Positions 18,209 through 27,525 of a stretch of DNA of 64,000 nt are shown here, piece after piece. The notes beneath the pieces are model-generated. The model saw nothing but the letters and a program-made list of their open reading frames with translations. It made no database searches and was not told where the DNA came from. Origin of the DNA: Streptomyces sp. NBC_00335 (GTDB lineage Bacteria > Actinomycetota > Actinomycetes > Streptomycetales > Streptomycetaceae); the NCBI RefSeq assembly GCF_036127095.1, contig NZ_CP108006.1:5385501-5449500 (forward strand), read 5' to 3'. A program made the position numbers and the translations under genes. How positions within the stretch are numbered: position 1 is the stretch's first letter; each line of letters starts with the position of its first letter.

Positions 18209-20671
18209 CTACTCCAGTAGGTCCGCCGGTGGGCGCAGGCCCTCGGTGGCGCCGCCTTGGGTGCCCGTCGTGGCGCCGCCGTCGGTCTCGCCTCCGGTGG
18301 TTTCGCCTCCGGTGGTCTGGCCGCCCGTGGTTTGCCCCCCGGTGGTCTGGCCCCCGGTGGTTTGGCCGCCCGTGGTCTGGCCCCCGTTCGTCTGACCCCC
18401 GTTCGTCTGGCCTCCCGTGTTCTGTCCGCCCGTCGTCTGGCCCCCGTTCGTCTGCCCGCCCGTCGACGGGGTCCGGGTCGGGCGGCCCGGCCGGCCGGTG
18501 GGGCGGTCGCCCGGGGTTTCCTCCTGGGAGGGGGTCGGGTCCGTGTTCACGGGCGGGGGCACAGGGGGCTGGTTCGCGCCCGGCATGAGTTCCAGGTCGA
18601 ACTCCACGGGGTCGCTGTCCGCCAGGGCCGTCCTCGTGTACTGGGCCCAGATCCGGGCCGGGTAGCCGCCGCCCCCGATGCGGGCCTCGCCCAGGGCTCC
18701 GTAGAGGGATTCCAGGGAGCCGGTGTCCGGGTCCTGGCCCATCATCGACACGACGGTGACCAGGTTCGGGGTGTACGCCGCGAACCAGGCCGAGCGGTCC
18801 AGTTCGGCGGTGCCCGTCTTGCCGGCGGCCGGGTGGCCGGCGGCGAGCGCGGCGGTGCCGGTGCCGTTGTCCACGACGCTGACCAGCATGGACGTGGTGG
18901 TGTCGGCGGCTTCGCGGCTGACCGCCTGGGCGGGGTCGCGTGCCGGGAGCGCGATGGTGTCGCCCCCCTTGGTGATCTTCTCGACGAAGGTGTGCGGGGT
19001 GCGGCGGCCGTGGGCGGCGAGGGTCGCGTAGGCCTGGGTCATGTCCAGGACGCTGGCCTGCATGGTGCCCAGCGCCATGGCCGGTCCCGGGTCGAAGTTC
19101 GGGGTGTTCTCGGGGATGCCGAGGGCGATGGCGGTCTGCTTGACCTTGTCGGTGCCGACGTCGACGACCATCTGGGCGAAGACGGTGTTGACGGAGAGGT
19201 CGGTGGCGGTGTTGACGGTGATGTTCCCGTAGCTGACCTGCCCCTCGTTCTCCGGCGCGTAGGGGATGCGGGTGCCGACGACGCGCCGCTTGTTGTCGCC
19301 GTTGTAGATCGTGTACGGGGTGATCGTGCGGCCGTCCTGGGTGTGCGAGTCGTTCTGCACGGCGGAGGCGAAGACGAACGGCTTGAAGGTGGAGGCCACT
19401 TGGTAGTCGTGCCGGGTGGCGTTGTTGACGAACTGCTTGGTGTAGTCGATGCCGCCGTACATGGCGACGACCTTGCCGGTGCCCGGGTCGATGGAGACGG
19501 CTCCGGTGCGCACGACGCGGTCGGCCTTGCGCTGACCGGGGTCGAGCTTGCTGACCATCTTGTCGTTGACGGCGTCGACCATGGCGGTCTGGCGGGTCTT
19601 GTCGATGGTCGTGGTGATGCGGTAGCCGCCCTCGGCGAGGGTCTTGTCGTCGAGGATCTTGTTCGCGGCGATGTACTCCTTGATGGCCTCGACGAGGTAA
19701 CCGCGCTGTCCGGAGAGGCCGGCGGCCGGGCGGACCTTGCCGGGCTCGGGGAACTGGGCGGCGGCGCGTTCGGCGGGGGTCATCCAGCCCTTCTTGACCA
19801 TGCCGTCGAGCACGTAGTTCCAGCGGGCGAGGGCGCGGCCGCGGCTCTGGGGGTGGGCGACGACGTCGAAGGCACTGGGGGAGTTGAGGAGGGTGGCGAG
19901 GTAGGCGCCCTCGGTGGTGGTGAGCTTGCCGACGTCCTTGCCGTAGTAGGCCTGGGAGGCGGCCTGGATGCCGTAGGCGTTGCGGCCGAAGTAGCTGGTG
20001 TTCAGGTACCCCTCGAGGATGTAGTTCTTCGACTTCTCACGACCGAGCTTGATCGCGATGAAGAACTCCTTCACCTTCCGCTTGATCGTCTGTTCCTGGC
20101 CCAGGTAGTAGTTCTTGACGTACTGCTGGGTGATGGTCGATCCGGACTGGGTGCCCTTGCCGGTCGCGGTGTTCCAGGCGGCGCGCAGCATCGCGGCGGG
20201 GTCCACCGCCCGTTCGGAGTGGAAGTCGCGGTCCTCGGCGGCGAGTACGGCTTCCTGGACGGTGAGGGGGATCTGGGAGAGCGGCACGTTGACGCGGTTG
20301 ACCTCGCCGTCCCGGGCGAGCTGGGTGCCGTCGGTGTAGAGGTAGACGTTGGACTGTGCCGTGGCTGCCGCGTTGGCGGGCGGGATGTGGACCAGCAGGT
20401 AGCCGGCCACGAGGGCGCCGCAGATGAGCAGGGCGAAGAGCAGGAACGCGCCCAGGAGCATGCGCCAGGTGGGGAGGAGGCGGCGCCAGCCGGTGCGCTT
20501 GCGCTTGGCCTTCCTGGCCGCTCTGGCTTGCTGTTTGTGTGCCTTCTTCGTGTCCTTGGCCGTGGGTGGTGGTCCGGGTTGCGGGGCCGCTCCGGCGCCG
20601 GTGGCCTGCTGCCCGTCGGGGGTGTCGGGGTCGCGAGGCGTCCATCCGGGCGGTGGTGACGGGTCGCTCAT
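18209..20671 (-). CDS. bifunctional class A penicillin-binding protein
   Basis: An 820-residue cell-wall synthase. It has a basic cytoplasmic N-tail, a membrane anchor (about 71-95), and a GT51 transglycosylase domain with E146 in AAEDRDF, GSTITQQYVKN and REKSKNYILEGYLN. The transpeptidase domain has S427-x-x-K430 (STFKP), S493-V-N495 and K618-T-G. The last about 110 residues form a Pro-rich then Gly/Gln/Thr tail of GGQTT/GGQTN repeats, not part of any enzyme domain. Start ATG follows GAGGAG. It converges with sugE. Confidence 0.95.
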   Translation of the reverse strand: MSDPSPPPGWTPRDPDTPDGQQATGAGAAPQPGPPPTAKDTKKAHKQQARAARKAKRKRTGWRRLLPTWRMLLGAFLLFALLICGALVAGYLLVHIPPANAAATAQSNVYLYTDGTQLARDGEVNRVNVPLSQIPLTVQEAVLAAEDRDFHSERAVDPAAMLRAAWNTATGKGTQSGSTITQQYVKNYYLGQEQTIKRKVKEFFIAIKLGREKSKNYILEGYLNTSYFGRNAYGIQAASQAYYGKDVGKLTTTEGAYLATLLNSPSAFDVVAHPQSRGRALARWNYVLDGMVKKGWMTPAERAAAQFPEPGKVRPAAGLSGQRGYLVEAIKEYIAANKILDDKTLAEGGYRITTTIDKTRQTAMVDAVNDKMVSKLDPGQRKADRVVRTGAVSIDPGTGKVVAMYGGIDYTKQFVNNATRHDYQVASTFKPFVFASAVQNDSHTQDGRTITPYTIYNGDNKRRVVGTRIPYAPENEGQVSYGNITVNTATDLSVNTVFAQMVVDVGTDKVKQTAIALGIPENTPNFDPGPAMALGTMQASVLDMTQAYATLAAHGRRTPHTFVEKITKGGDTIALPARDPAQAVSREAADTTTSMLVSVVDNGTGTAALAAGHPAAGKTGTAELDRSAWFAAYTPNLVTVVSMMGQDPDTGSLESLYGALGEARIGGGGYPARIWAQYTRTALADSDPVEFDLELMPGANQPPVPPPVNTDPTPSQEETPGDRPTGRPGRPTRTPSTGGQTNGGQTTGGQNTGGQTNGGQTNGGQTTGGQTTGGQTTGGQTTGGQTTGGETTGGETDGGATTGTQGGATEGLRPPADLLE
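18265..18470 (-). repeat. in-gene tandem repeats encoding GGQTT/GGQTN
   Basis: A run of imperfect 15-base units inside the PBP gene encodes the C-terminal Thr-Gly-Gly-Gln tail. The number of units is likely variable by slippage. Confidence 0.85.
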
Positions 20672-20857
20672 CTCCGGGACTCCTCGGCGCCGTACGAAAT
20701 ATCCACATCTGTACCTCATGCTGTCTACCCGATGGCCGCCGGTTCCGCTCCGGACGGGCGTAATTCGTTCGCGTGGATCGCCCCTCCGCACTAAGCTCGC
20801 GCGCTTTGGCCGACGTAGGAACGACGCAGCATCGATCCGGGAAACGGAGGGGATGAG

Positions 20858-21685
20858 GTGCGCCAGCCGATGGCCGGGCGAGCCGGGCTCTACGGGGCGG
20901 TCGCGGCCGGGGGCTTTCGCCGGTACGCCACGTACGGGACGGCCACCGCGGCGGGGGTGTTCACCAACACCGTGTTCGGTTTCATCCTGGCCTACACGTA
21001 CATCGCCCTCTGGGACGAGCGGCCCGGTCTCGGCGGCTACGACCAGTCCGAGGCCCTGACGTTCATGTGGGTCAGTCAGGCGCTCCTCGCCGCGGGGGCG
21101 CTGATCGGCGGCGGCTTCCAGGAGGAGTTCCAAGAGCGCGTCCGTACGGGTGACATCGCCGTCGACCTGTACCGTCCGGCCGATCTCCAGGCGTGGTGGC
21201 TCGCGGGTGATCTGGGGCGGGCGGGGTTTCAACTCCTGGGCCGTGGCGTAGTGCCGCTGGTGATCGGCGGGCTCGCCTTCCAACTGGCGCTGCCCACCGC
21301 TCCGCTGCGCTGGCTGCTCTTTCTGGTGTCCGTGTTCCTCGGGCTGGTGGTGAGCTTCGCCCTGCGCTACCTGCTGGGGCTGGCGGCCTTCTGGCTGATG
21401 GACGGGGCCGGGATCAACATGATGGCCACGGTCGTCTCCATCTTCTTCTCCGGGATGCTGCTGCCGCTGACCGTGTTTCCGGGCGGCTTCGGGGAGTTCG
21501 TGCGCGTCCTGCCGTGGGCGGCGATGCTGCAGGTGCCGGTGGACGTGCTGCTCGGCGGGGGCGGCGGGGCCGGGCGTACGGCCGGGGCGCTGGGTTTCCA
21601 GGCCGCGTGGGCGGTGGTGCTGCTCGGGCTGGGCCGGCTGGTGCAGGCGGCGGCGACGCGGAAGGTGGTGGTCCAGGGTGGCTGA
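20858..21685 (+). CDS. ABC-2 type exporter permease (first subunit)
   Basis: A 275-residue integral membrane protein with six predicted helices, of the ABC-2 permease family found in pairs in actinobacteria (DUF990-like). Conserved features are FRRYATYGTATAAGVFTNTVFGF near the N-terminus, TGDIAVDLYRPADLQ and the late SIFFSGMLLPLTVFP segment. The GTG start has GGAGGGG 5-7 bases upstream; ATG at 20870 is an alternative. It overlaps the next permease by 8 bases and forms an operon with 21678 and 22581. Confidence 0.85.
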   Translation: MRQPMAGRAGLYGAVAAGGFRRYATYGTATAAGVFTNTVFGFILAYTYIALWDERPGLGGYDQSEALTFMWVSQALLAAGALIGGGFQEEFQERVRTGDIAVDLYRPADLQAWWLAGDLGRAGFQLLGRGVVPLVIGGLAFQLALPTAPLRWLLFLVSVFLGLVVSFALRYLLGLAAFWLMDGAGINMMATVVSIFFSGMLLPLTVFPGGFGEFVRVLPWAAMLQVPVDVLLGGGGGAGRTAGALGFQAAWAVVLLGLGRLVQAAATRKVVVQGG

Positions 21686-22577
21686 GCGCGTGGTGGAGGG
21701 CGGGTCCGGGGTGGCTTCACCGGCCGGACGGGCGGTGGATCCCGGGCTCCTGGTCCCGCGGCGCAGCCGGGTCCTGGAGGGGCTGCGCGGCTACGGGCTG
21801 ATCGCCGCGATGTGGATCCGGTCGACGATGACGTACCGCACGTCCTTCTTCCTCTCGACCTTCGGCAACGCGGCCATCACGCTGCTGGACTTCGTCGCGA
21901 TCATGATCATGTTCTCGCACGTCGACGAGCTGGGCGGCTTCTCACTGCCCGAGATCGCCCTGCTGTACGGGTCCTGCTCGGCCTCGCTGGGCCTGGCCGA
22001 CCTGCTGCTCGGCAACACCGACCGGATCGGCTCCCGGATCCGTGACGGCTCCCTGGACACCATGCTGGTCCGCCCGGTCCCGGTGCTCGCCCAGGTCGCG
22101 GCGGACCGCTTCGCGCTGCGCCGACTGGGGCGGATCGCGCAGGGGATCGCGGTGCTGGGGTGGGCCGTATCCGAGCTGGACCAGCTGCACTGGACGGTCG
22201 GGAAGGTGCTGATGGTGCCCGTGATGATCACGGCCGGGGCGGCGATCTTCGGCGCGGTGATGGTGGCCGGGGCGGCCTTCCAGTTCCTCGCCGGGGACGC
22301 CGCGGAGGTGCAGAACAGCTTCACCTACGGCGGCTGCACCATGCTCCAGTACCCGCCGACCGTCTTCGCGAAGGACCTGCTGCGCGGGGTGACCTTCATC
22401 GTGCCGCTCGCCTTCGTCAACTGGCTGCCCGCGCTGTACGTGCTGGGCCGGCCCGATCCGCTGGGGCTGCCGGGGTGGGTGGCGTACGCGAGCCCGCTGG
22501 TGGCCTTCGTGGTGTTCCTTCCCGCGTCGCTGGCCTGGCGCGCGGGGGTCCGTTCGTACCGCAGTACGGGGAGCTAG
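21678..22577 (+). CDS. ABC-2 type exporter permease (second subunit)
   Basis: A 299-residue membrane protein with about six helices, related to the preceding permease type (DUF990-like). It contains the segment LLGNTDRIGSRIRDGSLDTMLVRPVPVLAQ, the cytoplasmic coupling region of this family. The GTG start overlaps the previous stop. It pairs with the preceding subunit and the ATPase at 22581. Substrate unknown. Confidence 0.85.
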   Translation: MAERVVEGGSGVASPAGRAVDPGLLVPRRSRVLEGLRGYGLIAAMWIRSTMTYRTSFFLSTFGNAAITLLDFVAIMIMFSHVDELGGFSLPEIALLYGSCSASLGLADLLLGNTDRIGSRIRDGSLDTMLVRPVPVLAQVAADRFALRRLGRIAQGIAVLGWAVSELDQLHWTVGKVLMVPVMITAGAAIFGAVMVAGAAFQFLAGDAAEVQNSFTYGGCTMLQYPPTVFAKDLLRGVTFIVPLAFVNWLPALYVLGRPDPLGLPGWVAYASPLVAFVVFLPASLAWRAGVRSYRSTGS

Positions 22578-22580
22578 TCG

Positions 22581-23564
22581 ATGCCGGATTCGGATGCGCT
22601 GATTTCACTGCACGAGGTCGAGAAGGTCTTCGACGTACGGCGCCGGGTGGGCCTGGTGCGCCGGGAGAAGCGGCAGGTCAGGGCCGTGGACGGGATCAGC
22701 TTCGAGGTGGCCCGGGGCGAGATGGTCGGCTACATCGGGCCCAACGGCGCCGGCAAGTCGACCACGATCAAGATGCTGACCGGCATCCTCACGCCGAGCG
22801 GCGGCCGGCTGCGGGTCGCCGGCATCGACCCGGCGCGGGAGCGGATGCGCCTGGCGCACCGGATCGGCGTGGTGTTCGGGCAGCGCACGACGCTGTGGTG
22901 GGACCTGCCGCTGAAGGACTCGTACGCGCTGATGCGGCGGATGTACCGGATCCCGCCGGCGCGGTTCGCGCAGAACATGGAGCGCTGCGTGGACCGGCTC
23001 GACCTCGCCGAACTGCTCGACGTACCCGTACGGCAGCTGTCGCTGGGGCAGCGGATGCGCGGGGACATCGCGGCGGCGCTGCTGCACGACCCCGACGTGC
23101 TGTACCTGGACGAGCCGACGATCGGGCTGGACGTGGTGAGCAAGGCGAGCGTACGGGGCTTCCTGCGGCAGCTGAACGAGGAGCTCGGCACGACGGTGCT
23201 GCTGACCACGCACGATCTGCAGGACATCGAGCAGCTGTGCGAGCGGGTGATGGTGATCGACCACGGACGGCTGGTGTACGACGGCTCGCTGGGCGGGCTG
23301 CACACGGCGGGCGGCGCGGACGGTGCGGCGGCGAGCGAGCGGACGCTGGTGGTGGACCTGGAGCGGGAGCTTCCGCCGATCGAGGTGGCGGGGGCGCGGG
23401 TGGTGAAGGTGGAGGGCGCCCGGCAGTGGCTGGCGTTCCCGGCGCGTGCTTCGGCGGCTCCTCTGGTGGCGGCGGTGGCGGCGGAGTATCCGCTGCTGGA
23501 CCTGTCGGTGCGGGAGCCGGACATCGAGGACGTGATCGCGCGGATGTACGCGGGGCGGGGGTAG
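22581..23564 (+). CDS. ABC exporter ATP-binding protein
   Basis: A 327-residue ATPase. Walker A GPNGAGKST, signature LSLGQRMRGD, Walker B VLYLDEPTIGLD and the H-loop TTHD are all intact. A basic insert RRRVGLVRREKRQ precedes the first strand, typical of this DUF990-associated type. A 90-residue C-terminal extension follows the nucleotide-binding domain. It drives the two permeases upstream. Confidence 0.92.
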   Translation: MPDSDALISLHEVEKVFDVRRRVGLVRREKRQVRAVDGISFEVARGEMVGYIGPNGAGKSTTIKMLTGILTPSGGRLRVAGIDPARERMRLAHRIGVVFGQRTTLWWDLPLKDSYALMRRMYRIPPARFAQNMERCVDRLDLAELLDVPVRQLSLGQRMRGDIAAALLHDPDVLYLDEPTIGLDVVSKASVRGFLRQLNEELGTTVLLTTHDLQDIEQLCERVMVIDHGRLVYDGSLGGLHTAGGADGAAASERTLVVDLERELPPIEVAGARVVKVEGARQWLAFPARASAAPLVAAVAAEYPLLDLSVREPDIEDVIARMYAGRG

Positions 23565-23652
23565 GGGGCGGGGGGTAAATCAGGGACAACCCTGAGGAGG
23601 AGCGGGGTTCGGGCCGTACCGCTCTCCGGGGTGACTGCATAGGCTGGTCCGC

Positions 23653-24423
23653 ATGAGTGACGAGCGGCCTGAGAAGTCGTTGCCCGAGAAGTCGCGGTCC
23701 GAGGAGCCTTCGTCCGCGGAGTCGTCGGGGCCGTCGTCGGCGCCGCTGCCGGAGCTGCGGGCTTCGGACGCCGACCGGGAGCGGGTCGTGGACCGGCTGC
23801 GGGACGCCGTCGCCGAGGGCCGGCTCGACATGGACGAGTTCGAGGAGCGGCTGGACGCGGCCTACCGGTCCCGTACGTACGCCGAGCTCGAACCGCTGAC
23901 GCGGGATCTGCCCGCGCCCGGCGCGACGGCTCCGATCGCGGCCGCCCCGCTGACTCCGGTCGGGCTGACGAAGGCGGTGCCGGCGGGGTCGCAGGCCGCC
24001 TGGCCGACCCGGATCGTGGGCGGCGGCGGGGCGGCGGGCGGCCCCGCCATGGCGGTGGCGGTCATGTCGGGCTTCCAGCGCAAGGGCAACTGGACCGTGC
24101 CCGCCCGGTTCCACGCGGTGGCGTTCTGGGGCGGCGGCGAGCTGGACCTGCGCGAGGCGAACTTCGCGGAGCGGGAGGTGGTGATCAACTGCGTCGCCAT
24201 CATGGGCGGCATCCAGATCATCGTGCCGCCGGGCGTCGAGCTCGACGTACGGGGCATCGGCGTGATGGGCGGCTTCGACCAGACCGACAGCCCCGGCCCG
24301 GTGGAGCCGGGGGCTCCGCGGGTGGTCGTGACGGGCCTCGCCTTCTGGGGCGGGGTCGAGGTGAAGGTGAAGCCGCCGAAGCAGCGGGCGGTCTCGAAGC
24401 AGAAGCCGCGCAAGGAGCTGTAG
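23653..24423 (+). CDS. DUF1707 protein with LiaF-like C-terminal domain
   Basis: A 256-residue protein. A Ser/Glu-rich N-tail is followed by the DUF1707 motif LRASDADRERVVDRLRDAVAEGRLDMDEFEERLDAAYRSRT (about 36-76). After a Pro/Ala linker comes a beta-rich domain with repeated FWGG.EL..R.A and IMGGIQIIVPPGVELDV patterns, as in cell-wall-active antibiotic response (LiaF-type) proteins. No clear membrane helix. It probably senses envelope state or interacts with a regulator; this is inference. Confidence 0.85.
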   Translation: MSDERPEKSLPEKSRSEEPSSAESSGPSSAPLPELRASDADRERVVDRLRDAVAEGRLDMDEFEERLDAAYRSRTYAELEPLTRDLPAPGATAPIAAAPLTPVGLTKAVPAGSQAAWPTRIVGGGGAAGGPAMAVAVMSGFQRKGNWTVPARFHAVAFWGGGELDLREANFAEREVVINCVAIMGGIQIIVPPGVELDVRGIGVMGGFDQTDSPGPVEPGAPRVVVTGLAFWGGVEVKVKPPKQRAVSKQKPRKEL

Positions 24424-24536
24424 GGGGAGCTGTAGAAGGAGCTGTAGGGCGACGCGGTCACGGGGCTGCGGTCCACAGCCCGGGGGATCAGTACGGCGCG
24501 CCGGGAACTCCCCGGGCGCCCCGGGAGTCGGATGCT

Positions 24537-25946
24537 ATGGAGTCGGACGCTTTGCGGACGAAACCGTCGCCCGGGGGAAGGCAGGAGCACGTGGAGCAGG
24601 GCAGCACGACGGCTACGGCGACGGAATCGTCACCACCGTCACCATCGTCACCATCCGCATCGACCGGAGCCGCCGCACGGGGCGGCTTCGTGTTCAGCGA
24701 GGCGGACGAGGAGCGCCGGCGCGGCGTCCGCCGGATGAAGCGGACCGCCACCGGCCTGCTGGTCCTGGTCGCGCTGATCTACGTGGCGGCGAAGTGGGCG
24801 GAGCACGCGGGCGCGGGCGGCTGGGCCGGGTACGTCGCGGCCGGGGCCGAGGCCGGCATGGTCGGCGCGCTCGCGGACTGGTTCGCCGTCACCGCCCTGT
24901 TCCGGCGGCCGCTCGGCCTGCCCATCCCGCACACCGCGATCATCCCGACGAAGAAGGACCAGCTCGGCGTCTCGCTCGGCGAGTTCGTCGGGGAGAACTT
25001 CCTCTCCGCCGACGTGGTGCGTACGAGGCTGCACGCCCTCGGCATCGGCGGCCGGCTCGGCGCCTGGCTGGCCGAGCCCGCACACGCCGACCGGGTCACG
25101 GCGGAGCTGGCCACCGCCCTGCGCGGGGCGCTGACGGTCCTGCGGGACTCCGATGTACAGGCCGTCGTGGGCGAGGCGATCACGCGGCGGGCCGAGACGG
25201 CGGAGATCGCGCCGGGGATCGGCAAGACGCTGGAGAAGGTCGTCGCGGACGGCGGCCACCGCCGGGTCGTGGACCTGGTGTGCGCGCGGGCGTACGACTG
25301 GCTGGTCACCCACGCCGAGTCGGTGGAGGCGGCGGTGCAGGGCGGGGCGCCCGGCTGGACCCCGAGGTTCGTGGACCGCAAGATCGGCGACCGCGTCTAC
25401 AAGGAACTGCTCCGCTTCGTCCAGGAGATGCGGGACATGCCGGAGCACCCGGCGCGCGGGGCGGTGGACCGCTTCCTCGCGGACTTCGCGGCGGACCTCC
25501 AGTCGGACACGGAGACGCGGGCGCGGGTGGAGCGCCTGAAGTCGGAGATCTTGCAGCGCGAGGAGATCCAGGACGTGATCGCCTCCACCTGGACGGCGGT
25601 CCGCTCGATGATCATCTCGGCGGCGGAAGACGAGCGGAGCGCGCTGCGCCTGCGGGTCCGTTCCTCGCTGATGTCCCTGGGCGCCAGGCTGGCCACGGAC
25701 GGTCGCCTCCAGGACAAGGTGGAGGGCTGGATCGAGGGCGCGGTGGTCTACGTGGTCACCACGTACCGCACGGAGATCACCTCGCTGATCACGGACACGG
25801 TGGCGGGCTGGGACGCGGAGCACACCTCGCGCAAGATCGAGGCCCACATCGGCCGCGACCTCCAGTTCATCCGCATCAACGGCACGGTGGTCGGCGCTTT
25901 GGCGGGCCTCCTGATCTACACGCTGTCGCGGGCGGTGGGCGGGTAG
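24537..25946 (+). CDS. DUF445 family membrane protein
   Basis: A 469-residue protein. A disordered Ser/Pro/Thr-rich N-terminus of about 50 residues is followed by a membrane helix (TGLLVLVALIYVAAKW). Next is the DUF445 signature GAEAGMVGALADWFAVTALFRRPLGLPIPHTAIIPTKK and a long helical cytoplasmic domain, and a C-terminal helix (GTVVGALAGLLIYTL) ends the protein. The GTG at 24591 with AGGAG three bases upstream is an alternative start. Function unknown; related to YheB/YjiN. Confidence 0.85.
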   Translation: MESDALRTKPSPGGRQEHVEQGSTTATATESSPPSPSSPSASTGAAARGGFVFSEADEERRRGVRRMKRTATGLLVLVALIYVAAKWAEHAGAGGWAGYVAAGAEAGMVGALADWFAVTALFRRPLGLPIPHTAIIPTKKDQLGVSLGEFVGENFLSADVVRTRLHALGIGGRLGAWLAEPAHADRVTAELATALRGALTVLRDSDVQAVVGEAITRRAETAEIAPGIGKTLEKVVADGGHRRVVDLVCARAYDWLVTHAESVEAAVQGGAPGWTPRFVDRKIGDRVYKELLRFVQEMRDMPEHPARGAVDRFLADFAADLQSDTETRARVERLKSEILQREEIQDVIASTWTAVRSMIISAAEDERSALRLRVRSSLMSLGARLATDGRLQDKVEGWIEGAVVYVVTTYRTEITSLITDTVAGWDAEHTSRKIEAHIGRDLQFIRINGTVVGALAGLLIYTLSRAVGG

Positions 25947-26069
25947 CGGCGGGTCAGCCGCGGTCGGCGACGGCCCAGGACGCGGCGGCCATGATGCCGG
26001 TGGCCCCGCCGGCCACGCACCTGCTAGTACAGATGTTCTCGTGTGCAGCCATAGTCCAACAGTCGTACG

Positions 26070-27230
26070 GTGATCGACGTGCAGCTTCGCTACCAGTACC
26101 GCGTCTACCCGACGCCCGGTCAGGCACTTCGCGCCCGCCGAGTATTCGGGTGCCGACGTGTGGTCTGGAACGATGCACTGGCGGTCGTCAAGCCGATCAA
26201 GGCGTCGAACAAGCTGCTCGGCAGCCCCAAGACCCGGATCGCTGAGGGCCCCTACGGGCAGATCCCGAGGAACCCGGCTCTCTCCCAGAAGCTGGTCACT
26301 GTCGGGAAGAAGACCCTGGAGCGTGCGTTCCTGTCGGATGCGCCGGTCGGCGTCCTCCAGCAGACTTTGCGGGATTTCGACAAGGCGTGGGCGGCGCACG
26401 AGGACTCCAAGACGGGCAAGCGCAAGGGTCCCAGGGTTGGGCCGCCCCGGTTCAAGACACGGCGCGACAGCCGGCAGACGGCCCGCTTCACCCGCTCCGA
26501 CCGCTGGTCGATCACCGAGGATGGCCTGCTACGGCTGCCGAAGATTGGTGACATCGAGGTCAAGTGGAGCCGGGATCTGCCATCGGACGCGTCGTCGGTC
26601 ACCTTGATCAAGGACCGTTCCGACCGGTATTTCGTCTCGTTCGTGGTCGAGTCCGACCCGGCCGCCGACGTTCTTCCGCCCGTGGACGGGGACCAGGGCA
26701 TCGATCTGGGCCTGACCCGCTTCGCGGTCCTCGCGGACGGCTCTCACATTGCTAGCCCGAAGTACCTGCGCCGGGCGGAGAAGAAGCTGAAGAAGCGGCA
26801 GCGGGAACTGTCGCGCAAGGCGAAGGGATCAAGCAACCGGGACAAGGCCCGGATCAAGGTCGCCCGTGCACACGCCACCGTGGCTGATGCGCGCCGCAAC
26901 TTCCATCACCAGTGGTCTCACAAGCTGACGCGCGAAAACCAAGCCGTCTTCGCGGAGACTCTGAACGTGCGTGGACTGGCGCGTACCCGGCTGGCCAAGA
27001 GCGTGCATGATGCGGGCTGGTCACAGTTCCTCATGTTCTGTGAGTACAAGGCGATCCGGCGCGGCCGGTCCTTCGTCAAGGTCGCCCGCGAGTTCCCCAG
27101 TTCCCAGATCTGTTCCGCCTGCGGGCACCGGGACGGCCCCAAGCCACTGCATGTCCGGGCGTGGACGTGCCGCAATTGTGGCGCGCGGCATGATCGTGAC
27201 TGGAACGCAGGCAAGAACATCCATAATTAA
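26070..27230 (+). CDS. tnpB: TnpB RNA-guided nuclease (IS200/IS605, IS1341 type)
   Basis: A 386-residue OrfB/TnpB protein, ancestor class of Cas12. An N-terminal helix-turn-helix (QYRVYPTPGQALRARRVFGC) is followed by the RuvC-like nuclease: D212 in GIDLGLTRFAVLADG, E296 in FAETLNVRGL and D377 in HDRDWNAGKN. The zinc finger is C348-x2-C351 ... C367-x2-C370. All catalytic residues are present, so it may be active. No TnpA transposase is nearby. The C-terminus stops right after GKNIHN, a few residues shorter than many relatives. GTG 26070 or 26079 is the start. Confidence 0.92.
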   Translation: MIDVQLRYQYRVYPTPGQALRARRVFGCRRVVWNDALAVVKPIKASNKLLGSPKTRIAEGPYGQIPRNPALSQKLVTVGKKTLERAFLSDAPVGVLQQTLRDFDKAWAAHEDSKTGKRKGPRVGPPRFKTRRDSRQTARFTRSDRWSITEDGLLRLPKIGDIEVKWSRDLPSDASSVTLIKDRSDRYFVSFVVESDPAADVLPPVDGDQGIDLGLTRFAVLADGSHIASPKYLRRAEKKLKKRQRELSRKAKGSSNRDKARIKVARAHATVADARRNFHHQWSHKLTRENQAVFAETLNVRGLARTRLAKSVHDAGWSQFLMFCEYKAIRRGRSFVKVAREFPSSQICSACGHRDGPKPLHVRAWTCRNCGARHDRDWNAGKNIHN

Positions 27231-27232
27231 GG

Positions 27233-27460
27233 CCGCCGCGTTCTCGCGGCAATGACACCATCCACCCCCGGACCGGGGGCCTCACGCCGGTAACGGCGCG
27301 AGTAAACGCCTGCGGAGTGCGCGTAAGACCAGGCCACGGCCAGGCAGCACATACAACCCCGTCCCATGACGGGAGGAACCAGGAAACACCGTGGTCGTCG
27401 CCCACACACGTGAGCGACGACGGACGGAGAGTCGCCCTTGTCCATGGGGCGAGGCGAGGT
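27233..27460 (+). ncRNA. candidate omega-RNA scaffold downstream of tnpB
   Basis: The 300-base gene-free stretch after tnpB contains a series of stems: CCGCG/CGCGG (27236-27250 area), CCCCC/GGGGG, GCCG/CGGC, CCCGTC-ccat-GACGGG (27358-27373), GTCGTCGC/GCGACGAC (27394-27421) and TCGCCC/GGGCGA (27432-27452). TnpB omega-RNAs are transcribed from this position, overlapping the gene's 3' end and the right end of the element. Boundaries are estimated. Confidence 0.5.
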
Positions 27461-27525
27461 CAACACAGAGCTCGGTACGTCACGCCCAACCCCACGTCAT
27501 CAGCCCGTACGCTCGTGCGGCGAGG

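Larger units (their letters stand above)
25947..27525 (+). mobile_element. IS1341-type element (tnpB only)
   Basis: The element consists of tnpB plus a structured 3' segment. Exact ends are not determined; IS605-family elements lack terminal inverted repeats. The left end probably lies within 25970-26060 after the DUF445 gene; the right end is probably before about 27530, where the small antisense gene ends. Without tnpA it would need a TnpA in trans to move. Confidence 0.6.

Noticed and set aside
18265..18470. Possible CRISPR-like array
   Set aside because: In-frame 15-base units inside the PBP coding sequence, without spacers.
18257..20659. An 800-codon open reading frame antisense to the penicillin-binding protein gene
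   Set aside because: High GC leaves long stop-free frames opposite real genes. The translation is Gly/Val/Asp-rich without family motifs, while the other strand has complete GT51 and transpeptidase motifs.
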